Assembly: GCA_041394705.1 (NCBI GenBank)
Contig: JAWKHS010000004.1
Location: 1 to 64,000 of the forward strand
Origin: Vicinamibacterales bacterium
Lineage (GTDB): Bacteria; Acidobacteriota; Vicinamibacteria; Vicinamibacterales; UBA2999
DNA: 64,000 nucleotides
Reading direction: 5' to 3'
How positions within the stretch are numbered: position 1 is the first letter of the stretch; each line of letters starts with the position of its first letter. The notes below the pieces were generated by a model. That model made no database searches. It saw nothing but the letters and a program-made list of their open reading frames with translations, and was not told the DNA's origin. The position numbers and the translations under genes were made by a program. Shown here piece after piece: positions 19,944-28,107 of the stretch.

Positions 19944-22418
19944 GTGACGAGATCACGATTGGTGAGGGCGGCCGGCACGATCCTGGCGATCGTCGCGCTG
20001 GCCGCGTGCGGCGCCAGCCGGTCCTACCGGCGCGGAGTGGCCGCGGCGAACGCACAGCAGTGGGACGAGGCCGTCGAGTACTACCGGCAGGCCCTGCAGG
20101 GGGCCCCCGACAAGCCGGAGTACCGCATCGCCCTCGAGCGGGCCATGCAGGCGGCCGCGGCGTTCCACGTCTCGCGCGCCCGGACGTTCGAGACCGACGG
20201 GCGCGACGACGAAGCCCTCCGCGAGTACCAGAAGTCGCTCGAGTACGATCCGTCGAACCGGTCGATCGCGGCGCATGCCGCCGAGATCGATCGGACGCTG
20301 CGTGAACGGATCGAAGCGAGCCGTCCGCGGCCGCCCATCGAGGCGCTGCGCGAACAGGCGCGCCGGGCCTCCCAGGAGCCGGTGCTCAACCCGTCGTCGA
20401 ACGAGCTCCTGAACCTGCGGTTCTCGAACACGAGCCTGCGCGACCTGCTGAACTTCATCGGCAACTCGACCGGCATCAACGTCACGTTCGACCGCGACTT
20501 CCAGGACCGGAGCGTGACGGTGCAGCTCGAGGGCGTGACGCTCGACGAGGCGCTCAGCCAGGTGATGCTGGCGAACCAGATCTTCTACAAGGTCCTGAAC
20601 GAGCGCACGATCATCATCGCGACCGACAACACGGCCAAGCGGCAGCAGTACGAGGAGCAGGTCATCAAGACCTTCTATCTGTCGCACATCGACGCGAGCG
20701 AGCTCGCGCAGATCGTGAACACCGTGATCCTCGCCCCGCAGATGGCGATCCAGCCGCGCATCGCCCCGAACAAGACCGCGAACACCCTCACGGTGCGTGC
20801 CGGCGCCACGGTGATGGACATCATCGACCGCGTGATCAAGCTGAACGACAAGCCGCGGGCCGAGGTCATCATCGACGTGCAGATCCTGGAGGTCAGCCGC
20901 GAGCGCGCCAAGCGTTTCGGGCTGAACCTGACCGATTATGCGGTCGGCGGCATCTTCTCGCCGGAACAGGCACCCGGCGGGAGCGGCGGTTCCGGCGGTG
21001 CGTCTTCGGCCGGGACGGCGCCCTCGAGCGTCGGATCGCCGCCGGTCTTCAACGCCAACACCATCTCCACCGGCGTGAGCGCGGCCGACTTCTACCTGGC
21101 GGTGCCGGCGGCCGTGATCCGCTTCCTGGAAAGCGACTCGCAGACCAAGACCGTGGCCAAGCCCCAGCTCCGGGGCACGGAAGGGCAGAAGGTCGTGCTC
21201 AACCTGGGTGAAGAAGTGCCGGTGCCCTCCACCACCTTCACGCCCATCGCGCAGGGCGGCGCCACGACGAACCCGCTGGTGTCGTTCAGCTACCGTCCCA
21301 TCGGCGTCATCGTGGAGATGACGCCGCGCGTCACCTACGAAGGCGACATCATCATGGACCTGACGCTGGAGAACAGCGCCCGGGGCCAGGATTCGAACAT
21401 CGCGGGTCAGAGTCTCCCGGCGTTCGCGTCGCGGAAGGTCACGACGAGACTCCGCCTCCGTGACGGCGAGTCGAACCTGCTGGCCGGCCTGCTGCGCGAA
21501 GACGAGCGCCGGTCGCTCCGCGGTTTCCCCGGAATCCTGCGGCTGCCGATCCTGCAGCAGCTCTTCGCCGACAACGACCAGAACATCCGGCAGACCGACA
21601 TCGTGATGCTGCTCACGCCCCGGATCGTCCGATCGCATCAGCTGACGGCCGAGGACCTCAGCCCGATCTACATCGGCACGCAGTCCAACATGGCCGTCGG
21701 CGGGCCGCCGCCCATCTTCGGCGGCGCTGCTCCCGCGCCGAACCGCCGCCCGCCGCGCCGGCCCCGGGCACGCCGGCCCCTGGCACGCCGCAGATTCCCG
21801 TGGGAGTTCGCCGATTCCAGGCTTCACGACGGCGCCCTTCCTGCAGCCGGCGCCCCCGGCGCCGCAGCCGGTCCCAACGCCGGCGCCGCCCTGTCGCCCC
21901 GAGCCGGCGCCGACTGCGCCTCCCCCCGGCGGCCGGCGTCCCTGCCGAGCCTCCAGCCGCGGCGGCGCCGAATCGTTCGCGCCGCCGCCAGGCCAGGCGC
22001 CGGCGCTCGTGCTGGTGAGCCCGCCTGGCACCGAGTTCAGGGTCGGCGGCGGGCCGTATCTCGTGCCGATCCTCGATCTCCAGGCGCGTCACGCCTCTCG
22101 ACGATCTCGATCTCGTTGTCCTACAACCCCGCCGTCCTGCGCGTGCGCTCCGTGCAGGAAGGCGCGCTCATGCGGCAGGGAGGCGTGCAGGCGGCCTTCA
22201 CCCAGAACATCGATGCCGCCGCGGGCCGGGTGGACATCGCCGTGGTGCGGACCGGGGACGTCCTCGGGGCGTCGGGGACCGGTGTGGTCGGGGCCGTGCA
22301 GTTCGAGCCCGTCGCGGCGGGCACGTCGCCGCTCTCGCTGACCGGCGTCGGCACGCTGGCGGGCGCGGGCGCGGCGCCCCTGCGATTCCAGCCGCCGGCC
22401 ACCGTGACGGTCAAGTAG
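19944..22418 (+). CDS. gspD: Lipoprotein secretin with N-terminal TPR and C-terminal cohesin-like domain (frame-damaged linker)
   Basis: Forms the outer-membrane channel of the machine. The GTG start gives a lipoprotein signal ending ALAAC (Cys22). Two or three TPR-like repeats follow (about 30-120), then an STN/N0-like domain (LRFSNTSLRDLLNFIG, about 155), secretin N domains, and the secretin barrel with GVIVEMTPRV and TDIVMLLTPRIVR (about 445-560). After a proline/alanine-rich linker comes a C-terminal domain of about 120 residues resembling cohesin modules (SYNPAVLRVRSV, GRVDIAVVR, VGAVQFEP). Within 21735-22095 the sensible reading moves between all three frames before returning, although the annotated frame stays open; sequencing errors are likely. 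TPR plus cohesin on a secretin is unlike E. coli GspD. Confidence 0.88.
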   Translation: MTRSRLVRAAGTILAIVALAACGASRSYRRGVAAANAQQWDEAVEYYRQALQGAPDKPEYRIALERAMQAAAAFHVSRARTFETDGRDDEALREYQKSLEYDPSNRSIAAHAAEIDRTLRERIEASRPRPPIEALREQARRASQEPVLNPSSNELLNLRFSNTSLRDLLNFIGNSTGINVTFDRDFQDRSVTVQLEGVTLDEALSQVMLANQIFYKVLNERTIIIATDNTAKRQQYEEQVIKTFYLSHIDASELAQIVNTVILAPQMAIQPRIAPNKTANTLTVRAGATVMDIIDRVIKLNDKPRAEVIIDVQILEVSRERAKRFGLNLTDYAVGGIFSPEQAPGGSGGSGGASSAGTAPSSVGSPPVFNANTISTGVSAADFYLAVPAAVIRFLESDSQTKTVAKPQLRGTEGQKVVLNLGEEVPVPSTTFTPIAQGGATTNPLVSFSYRPIGVIVEMTPRVTYEGDIIMDLTLENSARGQDSNIAGQSLPAFASRKVTTRLRLRDGESNLLAGLLREDERRSLRGFPGILRLPILQQLFADNDQNIRQTDIVMLLTPRIVRSHQLTAEDLSPIYIGTQSNMAVGGPPPIFGGAAPAPNRRPPRRPRARRPLARRRFPWEFADSRLHDGALPAAGAPGAAAGPNAGAALSPRAGADCASPRRPASLPSLQPRRRRIVRAAARPGAGARAGEPAWHRVQGRRRAVSRADPRSPGASRLSTISISLSYNPAVLRVRSVQEGALMRQGGVQAAFTQNIDAAAGRVDIAVVRTGDVLGASGTGVVGAVQFEPVAAGTSPLSLTGVGTLAGAGAAPLRFQPPATVTVK

Positions 22419-22431
22419 GGAGGGACGGCCG

Positions 22432-22914
22432 GTGCAGACATGGCGGGAGTCGATGGCGCGCGGCTACACGTTCGTGGAGCTGCTGATCGTCACCACGATC
22501 CTGCTGATCCTGGCGGCCGGCATCCAGCCGCTCGCGAGAGTCACGATTCAGCGCCAGAAGGAAGGCGAGCTGCGCCACGCGCTGCGCGAACTGCGCGGCG
22601 CGATCGATGCCTACTACGACCTGGTCGCCACGGGCCGCGTGCCGGCGACCGAGCTGAAGCCCGGGAACGAAGGGTACCCGCCGGATCTCGAGACGCTCGT
22701 CGAGGGCATCCCCCTGGCCGGTGACGCCACGGGACGGAAGGTCAAGCTGCTGCGGCGGGTGCCGGTCGATCCGATGACGGGCGACACCGAGTGGGCCCTG
22801 CTGTCCTACCAGGACAAGCCCGACGCCACGAGGTGGGGCGGGCAGAACGTCTACGACGTGCGCTCGAAGAGCACGGGCACCGCGCTCGACGGCACGAAGT
22901 ACAACGAGTGGTAG
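22432..22914 (+). CDS. Type II secretion/pilus pseudopilin (GspG-like), first copy
   Basis: A 160-aa prepilin-like protein. The signature is a class III signal: a short basic leader ending ARG, cleavage before YTFVELLIVT, with Glu at +5 of the mature protein, followed by a hydrophobic helix. The mature domain has the GspG-like tail (VDPMTGDTEWALLSY, YDVRSKSTG, TKYNEW). The GTG at 22432 is favoured because GGGAGGGA lies seven bases upstream; the ATG at 22453 is an alternative. It is 13 bases after the secretin gene. The terminal NEW and AEW endings shared with the next gene suggest duplication. Confidence 0.9.
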   Translation: MQTWRESMARGYTFVELLIVTTILLILAAGIQPLARVTIQRQKEGELRHALRELRGAIDAYYDLVATGRVPATELKPGNEGYPPDLETLVEGIPLAGDATGRKVKLLRRVPVDPMTGDTEWALLSYQDKPDATRWGGQNVYDVRSKSTGTALDGTKYNEW

Positions 22915-22915
22915 C

Positions 22916-23329
22916 GTGATGACCGTCCGCCGCGCCCGCTCCGCCCTCGCCCGCGGATTCACGCTCATCGAACTGCTGGTGGTGATGTCGCTCGTGGTCG
23001 TGCTGTCGGCCATCGCGATGGTCGGATACCAGAACAGCGTCACGCGCGCCCGGGAGGCCACGCTGAAGGCGGACCTCTACCACATGCGTGACGCGATCGA
23101 CCAGTACTACGCCGACAAGCAGAAGTGGCCGGCCACGCTCCAGGACCTGGTGACCGACGGCTACGTCCGCCGGATTCCGGAGGATCCGATGACGAGCTCG
23201 GCCGACACGTGGCAGGAGATTCCGGCGGAGGCGGATCCCGCCAATCCGTCGGCCGAAACCGGCATCTACGACGTCAAGAGCGGATCGGACAAGATCTCGC
23301 TGGACGGCACGCCCTACGCCGAGTGGTGA
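22916..23329 (+). CDS. gspG: Major pseudopilin GspG-like, second copy
   Basis: A 137-aa pseudopilin with leader ending ARG, cleavage before FTLIELLVVM and Glu5 in place. The mature protein has YYADKQKWPATLQDLV, the calcium-loop-like EDPMTSSADTWQEI and the terminal GIYDVKSGSDKISLDGTPY, as in GspG. Start GTG at 22916 or ATG at 22919. It follows the previous pseudopilin with one base between stop and start, and ends the rightward run at a hairpin. The prepilin peptidase needed to process it is not in the window. Confidence 0.93.
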   Translation: MMTVRRARSALARGFTLIELLVVMSLVVVLSAIAMVGYQNSVTRAREATLKADLYHMRDAIDQYYADKQKWPATLQDLVTDGYVRRIPEDPMTSSADTWQEIPAEADPANPSAETGIYDVKSGSDKISLDGTPYAEW

Positions 23330-23356
23330 CGGGCGGGCCGGGCGTGGACCGCCCGT
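23329..23356. terminator. Bidirectional hairpin between gspG and the PKD lipoprotein gene
   Basis: ACGGGCGG (23329-23336) pairs perfectly with CCGCCCGT (23349-23356) around a 12-base loop, in the 39-base gap between convergent genes. There is no T-run, so rho-independent function is uncertain. Confidence 0.45.
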
Positions 23357-23368
23357 GTGGTCCGCCGC

Positions 23369-24574
23369 CTACGAGGCGCGGACGTCCAGCACCGCGGAGC
23401 CTTCATCGCCGTTGGTGGCGATGACCCGCAGGGTGACCCGGTAGGTGCCCACCGACGAGTAGCGGTGCGTGGTGAGGCCGCCGGTGGTCGTGATGACCGT
23501 GCCATCGCCGAAGTCCCACTCGTAGACGCGGATCGTGGTGCCCGTGCGCGGCGTGGCGGTCGCGCTGAAGTTCACGATGCCGTTCCCGAGGTTCGAGCTC
23601 GTGACCGTGAGCGGAATCGCGAAGCGGTCGTTCACCTGCAGGATCATGGTCGTGACGCCGACCAGTCCCAGCGCATCCGTGGCCGTCACCGCGACCGTGT
23701 AGAAGCCCGTCCGCGCGTACTGGTGCGACACCGTGATCGTGCCGCTCAGCGGCCCAAGCGACTGGATGGTCCCGTCGCCGAAGTCGATGCGGAGGCTGCG
23801 TATGGCGCTGGACGTCGTCGCGTTGGCCTGTTTCAGCGAGAACACGGTGGGCAGCCCGATCTCGGCGGTGTTGGTGCCCGTGCCGCCCACGACGGCGATG
23901 TCCACGACCGGCAGGTCCGTCACCACGATGTCGAGCGTGGCGGAGACGGGCGTGGCGCCGCCGCCGACACTGGCCGTCACCTTCGCGGCCACGTTCGTCG
24001 TCAGATCGCTGCGCGCCTCTCCGAGGCTGTTGGTGAGCGCCGTGCTCTGCGACAGCGTTCCCGCGCTGGTCGAGAAGGCCACGGGGGTGTTGGGCAGGGG
24101 ATTGCCGCCGGTGTCCACCACCGTCGCGATCATGGTGGTCGTGCCGCCGGTGGTGGGCAGCGACGTCTGGCCCGCCCGCAGCGTGACCGCCCCGGCCGCG
24201 GCCGCCCCGACCAGGATCTCCAGGTCGTCCGACTTGCTGCCGCCGGAAAACGCGCTGATCGCGGCCTTGCCGGACTGGCCGCCGGCGACAAATCGTACCG
24301 TCACCTGGCCGTTCGACGTCCGGGCCTCGTGTGGCTCGATCGTACCCAGAGATGAGGTGAACGAGATGACCGTGCCGTTCTGGACCGGCGTGCCCGCCGA
24401 TTCGATGACGACGGCCGTGATGTCGGTGCTGCCGGCGAGGGGCAGCACCCCGACCGTGGCGACCAGCCGGATCGTCGTATTGGTGGGGGCGAGGAGGGGC
24501 ACCTTGTCGCACCCGGCAACCGCGCTGACGACGACAAAGGCCAGAAGGACCGCGGACCGCGGGACGAATGACAT
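23369..24574 (-). CDS. Lipoprotein with bacterial Ig-like and PKD domains
   Basis: A 401-aa surface or periplasmic lipoprotein. The ATG at 24574 gives a clean signal ending SAVAGC (lipid Cys22); a TTG four codons upstream is less likely. Two Big/invasin-type Ig modules follow (about 30-220; GTVISFTSSLGTIEP and NPLPNTPVAFSTSAGTLSQ are near repeats of one another), then two PKD modules with FGDGT signatures (about 255 and 345). Such domains mediate binding or act as spacers. It sits on the opposite strand inside the secretion gene cluster, between two pilin-like genes, so it may be a surface partner of that machine (inference). Confidence 0.85.
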   Translation of the reverse strand: MSFVPRSAVLLAFVVVSAVAGCDKVPLLAPTNTTIRLVATVGVLPLAGSTDITAVVIESAGTPVQNGTVISFTSSLGTIEPHEARTSNGQVTVRFVAGGQSGKAAISAFSGGSKSDDLEILVGAAAAGAVTLRAGQTSLPTTGGTTTMIATVVDTGGNPLPNTPVAFSTSAGTLSQSTALTNSLGEARSDLTTNVAAKVTASVGGGATPVSATLDIVVTDLPVVDIAVVGGTGTNTAEIGLPTVFSLKQANATTSSAIRSLRIDFGDGTIQSLGPLSGTITVSHQYARTGFYTVAVTATDALGLVGVTTMILQVNDRFAIPLTVTSSNLGNGIVNFSATATPRTGTTIRVYEWDFGDGTVITTTGGLTTHRYSSVGTYRVTLRVIATNGDEGSAVLDVRAS

Positions 24575-24602
24575 GCGAGAGGCCAATAAGGATAATAGTT
24601 AC

Positions 24603-25562
24603 GTGCAGTTACGTGGTCAAGGCGCCGGCGTGCCTGGCGATCGCGGATTCGCCATGGCGGCGCTGCTCGTCGGCCTGAGCGTGATGGCCGTCCTGATGTC
24701 GGTCGCGCTGCCCGTGTGGAGCCGCCAGGCTCAGCGCGAACGGGAAGAGGAATACCTGTTTCGCGCGTTCGAGTACGCCCGCGGCGTCATGAAGTTCCAG
24801 CAGAAGGCCGGCCCGGGCACTCTCCCCCCCAGTCTCGACGTGCTCGTGCAGCAGCGGTTCGTCCGGCGCAAATACAAGGACCCGCTCACGGGCGAGGATT
24901 TCCAACCTGTCTATCAGACGGTGGCTGCCCCCGGGCAGCCGGGCATCGGGGCGTCGCCGGGCTCGGCGACGCCAGGCGCGATTGCGGCGACACCGACCAC
25001 GACCACGTCGCCCACCGGGACCCCGACCTCGTCGCAGGGCATTCCGGTGCCGGGCGCCGGCATCATCGGCGTGGTCTCCAAGAGCAAGGCCGCCAGCATC
25101 AAGGTGTTCAACGGGCGGACCCGGTATGACCAGTGGGCCGTGACCTACCAGGACATCAGGCCAGGCAAGGGCCTGCCCCCGGACATCCTGCAGGCGCTCA
25201 ACGCGCCAGGCGGTGTGGCGCCGGGCGGTGCGCCCGCCCAGGCGACGCCGGGGAACCCGTTCGGGCAGCCCGGAGCGAATCCGTTCGGCGGAACGCCGGC
25301 GCCGGGCGGCAGACCGTTCGGACAGCCAGGCGCCAACCCCTTCGGGCAGCCGGGCGCCAACCCCTTCGGACAGCCGGGCGCGAATCCGTTCGCCCAGCCC
25401 GGGGCGAACCCCTTCGGGCAGCCGGGGACCAATCCGTTCGGGCAGCCGGGGGCCGGACAGGTACCGCCCGGCGCGCCTGGCGCCAATCCGTTCGGCGCCG
25501 GAGGAAGTCCGGGCGCCAGCCCGTTCTCGCCGGCCTATCCGCCGCCGCCGAAGAAGCAGTGA
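24603..25562 (+). CDS. Pilin-like protein with NPFGQPGA repeat tail
   Basis: A 319-aa protein with a prepilin-like N-terminus: leader ending GDRG followed by FAMAALLVGLSVMAVLMSVA. Position +5 of the mature protein is Ala, not the usual Glu. The middle resembles other pseudopilins of this cluster (QREREEEYLFRAFEYARG, DPLTGEDFQPVYQ), then a threonine/proline linker, GIIGVVSKSKAASIKVFNGR and a proline/glycine tail with NPFGQPGA units. The GTG at 24603 has AAGGA ten bases upstream; an ATG at 24573 is in frame and would overlap the start of the divergent lipoprotein gene. Function unknown; a minor pseudopilin or surface filament protein is plausible. Confidence 0.82.
   Translation: MQLRGQGAGVPGDRGFAMAALLVGLSVMAVLMSVALPVWSRQAQREREEEYLFRAFEYARGVMKFQQKAGPGTLPPSLDVLVQQRFVRRKYKDPLTGEDFQPVYQTVAAPGQPGIGASPGSATPGAIAATPTTTTSPTGTPTSSQGIPVPGAGIIGVVSKSKAASIKVFNGRTRYDQWAVTYQDIRPGKGLPPDILQALNAPGGVAPGGAPAQATPGNPFGQPGANPFGGTPAPGGRPFGQPGANPFGQPGANPFGQPGANPFAQPGANPFGQPGTNPFGQPGAGQVPPGAPGANPFGAGGSPGASPFSPAYPPPPKKQ
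25254..25454 (+). repeat. 24-bp coding repeats for the octapeptide NPFGQPGA
   Basis: One unit at 25254, an interrupted unit, then six consecutive 24-base units from 25311 to 25454 (RPFGQPGA, NPFGQPGA twice, NPFAQPGA, NPFGQPGT, NPFGQPGA). Synonymous codons differ between units (AAC/AAT, CCC/CCG, GGG/GGA), so the peptide rather than the DNA appears to be conserved. Confidence 0.9.
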
Positions 25563-25586
25563 CCGCACGTCCGTCCTGGACGACGG

Positions 25587-26660
25587 TCAGCGCGCGCCGC
25601 GGTCCGCCCACGTCAGGATCGCGTCGTGGATCGCCACGCGAAGCGGCCCGATCGGGTGGCCGTCGATCGACGGGTGGACGCGATTGGTCAGACAGACCGC
25701 GTAGAGGGCGCGATCCGGGTCGATCCACAGCGACACGCCGGTGAAGCCGGTGTGTCCGATGGCGCGGGGCGACATGCGCGGACCGCACGATGAGGTCGGC
25801 AGCATCGTGTCCCATCCGAGCGCCCGCGAACTGCCCGGCACGGTTCCACGGCGCGCGAAGTACCCCATCGTGTCCGGCGTCGCCGCGCGCCACCCCGGGC
25901 TCGCGCCGCTCCAGAGCGCCAGCGCCCAGCGCGCGAAGGCGCCGACAGCTGACGCCGTGCCGAACAGGCCCGCGTGCCCGGCCGCACCCCCAAGCGCCGC
26001 CGCGTTCGCGTCGTGTACGTACCCGGCCAACACCCGGCCGCGCCAGGCGTCCACGCTGGTGGGCGCGACCCGTGCACGCCACGCGTCCCGGGCGCCGAAC
26101 GCGAGGTCCACCGGTCCCAGGACCTCGGCGACGAAGGCCTCGAACTGCGCCGACAGCGATGCGCCGCCGGCGTCTTCGAGCAGCGCCCCGAGCAGGATGA
26201 ATCCGAGATCGGTGTATTCGGAGCGGGTGCGGGGAGCGTAGGTCAGGGGCGTCGCCGCGATGCCGGCCAGCACGCCGCGCCGACCGGCGACCGCCTGATA
26301 GAACGGGCGATGGGCCGGAAAGCCGCCGGCGTGCTCCAGGAGATCGCGGATCGCGATCGCCGGGCCATCGCCGAAGCCCGTGAGCCGTGCCCGGAGCGGC
26401 GTGTCGAGCGGAAGGGCGCCGGCGCTCGCCGCATCCATCGCCAGCGTGGTCGTCGCGATCACCTTCGTCAACGACGCCAGGTCGTACACGGTGTCGCCCG
26501 TGACCGCCGGAGCATCGGCGGCGTACGTGTGGCGTCCCGCGGCGAGCCGCCACCAGGGACCGTCGAGACCTCCCGTCTCCACGACGGCCCCAGGCGTCAC
26601 GCGCCGCCCAATGGCGTCAGCGATGAGCGTGGCGACCTCCGGCGGCGGCTGGCGGGTCAT
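25587..26660 (-). CDS. Beta-lactamase-family serine hydrolase, AmiE-like
   Basis: A 357-aa serine hydrolase of the class C beta-lactamase/esterase fold. The catalytic SLTK is at residues 63-66, the second motif is YTD (in SEYTDLGF), and HTGFTG replaces the KTG motif. In Bacillus subtilis the AmiE member of this family removes peptides from MurNAc and is encoded with murQ and amino-sugar genes; the same company here (symporter, kinase, NagB, MurQ) supports that role. Unlike AmiE no signal peptide is visible, so it may act in the cytosol. The start at 26660 overlaps the symporter stop by four bases (ATGA). Confidence 0.82.
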   Translation of the reverse strand: MTRQPPPEVATLIADAIGRRVTPGAVVETGGLDGPWWRLAAGRHTYAADAPAVTGDTVYDLASLTKVIATTTLAMDAASAGALPLDTPLRARLTGFGDGPAIAIRDLLEHAGGFPAHRPFYQAVAGRRGVLAGIAATPLTYAPRTRSEYTDLGFILLGALLEDAGGASLSAQFEAFVAEVLGPVDLAFGARDAWRARVAPTSVDAWRGRVLAGYVHDANAAALGGAAGHAGLFGTASAVGAFARWALALWSGASPGWRAATPDTMGYFARRGTVPGSSRALGWDTMLPTSSCGPRMSPRAIGHTGFTGVSLWIDPDRALYAVCLTNRVHPSIDGHPIGPLRVAIHDAILTWADRGAR

Positions 26661-28084
26661 GCGCGCGCCGGCGCGAACCGCTGCAGCATCCACGCGGTCG
26701 CCACCGTGGTGACCGCGCCGATGAACACGTACCAGGTCCACGCCGTCGGCGTGAGCGCCCAGACCAGGGTCATGGCGACGAGGCCCACCACCATCCCGAC
26801 GAAGGCGTCCCGCTCGCCGACCGAGGGCGCGCGCGTGGCGAGCAGGAAGGCGCCCAGGACCGAGCCCGACGCGAAGGAGAGGACCGCGAGTCCCGCGTCC
26901 AGGACCGACCGGTCCATGAACTGCGCGCCGAGCGCCACCGCCACCTGCACGACGCCCCAGCCCACGGTGATGCGCCGCGAGAGCGCGACGAGGCCCGCCT
27001 CGTCGAGGGCCAGCGTCCGCCGCGGGCGATAGAAGTCGTTGAGCGTCGTCGCGGCCATCGCGTTCAAGGACGGCGACAGCGCCGCCGCGACGATGGCGGC
27101 CACGATGAACCCGGCCATCCCGCTGGGCAGGTAATTGACCACGAAGTGGGGGAGCACCTGGTCCGTCCGTTCGAGGGCCGTCGTGAGCGGCACGTGCTGG
27201 TGGAACGTGTACAGCATCACGCCGATGAGCAGGAACACGATGAACTGGCCGAAGACGATGACGCCGCTCAGCACCAGCCCCGAGGCGGCCGCGCGAGCGC
27301 TGGTCGCGGCCAGCAGCCGTTGGACCAGGAACTGGTCGGTGCCGTGCGTCGCCAGCGTGAGGGCCACGCCGCCGAGCAGGCCCGTCCAGAGCGTGTAGAC
27401 GGCCGTCGGGTCCGTCGAGAGATCCAGGACGGCGAATTTACCGGCGGCGGCGCCCGTGCGCACCACTTCGTCCCAGCCGCCCGGGATCCGGCCGAGCAGG
27501 GCGACGCCCACGGCCGCCGCGCCCGCGACGTACACGAACATCTGCACGACGTCCGTCCAGATGACGGCGGACGACCCGCCGCGCACGGTGTAGACGATCA
27601 TGATCGTCCCGACGATGACGGTGGCCCACGCCGTCGGCACGCCCGTCACCACGCTGATGACGAGCGACGTGGCGAAGAGGCGGATGCCGTCGGCCAGGGA
27701 CCGCGTGATCAGGAAGAGGCCCGCCGAGAGGGTCGTGACCCGCCGGCCGTAGCGGCGTTGCAGAAGCTCGTACGACGTGACCAGATCGCCGCGGAAGTAG
27801 GCCGGGATGAAGAGCGCGCTCACGAGCAGCCGGCCCAGGACGTAGCCGAGGGCGAGCTGCAGGAAGGTCATGTTGCCGGCGTAGGCCGTCGCCGGCACCC
27901 CGATGAAGGTGAGCGTGCTGGTCTCGGTGGCGACCACGGTGCAGCAGACGGCCCACCAGGGGACCGAGTGTCCGCTCAGGAAGTAGTCGCGCGTCGTCTT
28001 CTGGAACCGGCCGAACCAGGAGCCGAACGCCGTGATGGCCGCCAGGTACCCGGCGATGACGGCGTAGTCGAGAGGGGCGAGCAC
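26657..28084 (-). CDS. Sodium:solute symporter (SSS family), probable cell-wall sugar importer
   Basis: A 475-aa, roughly 13-helix protein of the SSS family. It starts MLAPLDYAVIAGYL, has TTRDYFLSGHSVPWW and the conserved TETSTLTFIGVPATAY region after helix 1-2, and QFLVQRLLAA in the middle. The substrate cannot be read from the sequence; co-occurrence with an AmiE-like hydrolase, an amino-sugar kinase, NagB and MurQ suggests MurNAc, anhydroMurNAc, GlcNAc or a muropeptide (inference). The start is a GTG. It is divergent from the kinase gene with only 23 bases between the start codons, and is followed directly by the hydrolase. Confidence 0.88.
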   Translation of the reverse strand: MLAPLDYAVIAGYLAAITAFGSWFGRFQKTTRDYFLSGHSVPWWAVCCTVVATETSTLTFIGVPATAYAGNMTFLQLALGYVLGRLLVSALFIPAYFRGDLVTSYELLQRRYGRRVTTLSAGLFLITRSLADGIRLFATSLVISVVTGVPTAWATVIVGTIMIVYTVRGGSSAVIWTDVVQMFVYVAGAAAVGVALLGRIPGGWDEVVRTGAAAGKFAVLDLSTDPTAVYTLWTGLLGGVALTLATHGTDQFLVQRLLAATSARAAASGLVLSGVIVFGQFIVFLLIGVMLYTFHQHVPLTTALERTDQVLPHFVVNYLPSGMAGFIVAAIVAAALSPSLNAMAATTLNDFYRPRRTLALDEAGLVALSRRITVGWGVVQVAVALGAQFMDRSVLDAGLAVLSFASGSVLGAFLLATRAPSVGERDAFVGMVVGLVAMTLVWALTPTAWTWYVFIGAVTTVATAWMLQRFAPARA

Positions 28085-28107
28085 GGCGGTCAGTATAAGC
28101 TTCGATC

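Noticed and set aside
25254..25454. Repeat units as a CRISPR array
   Set aside because: Units are contiguous, in frame and encode a repeated peptide; there are no spacers and no cas genes.
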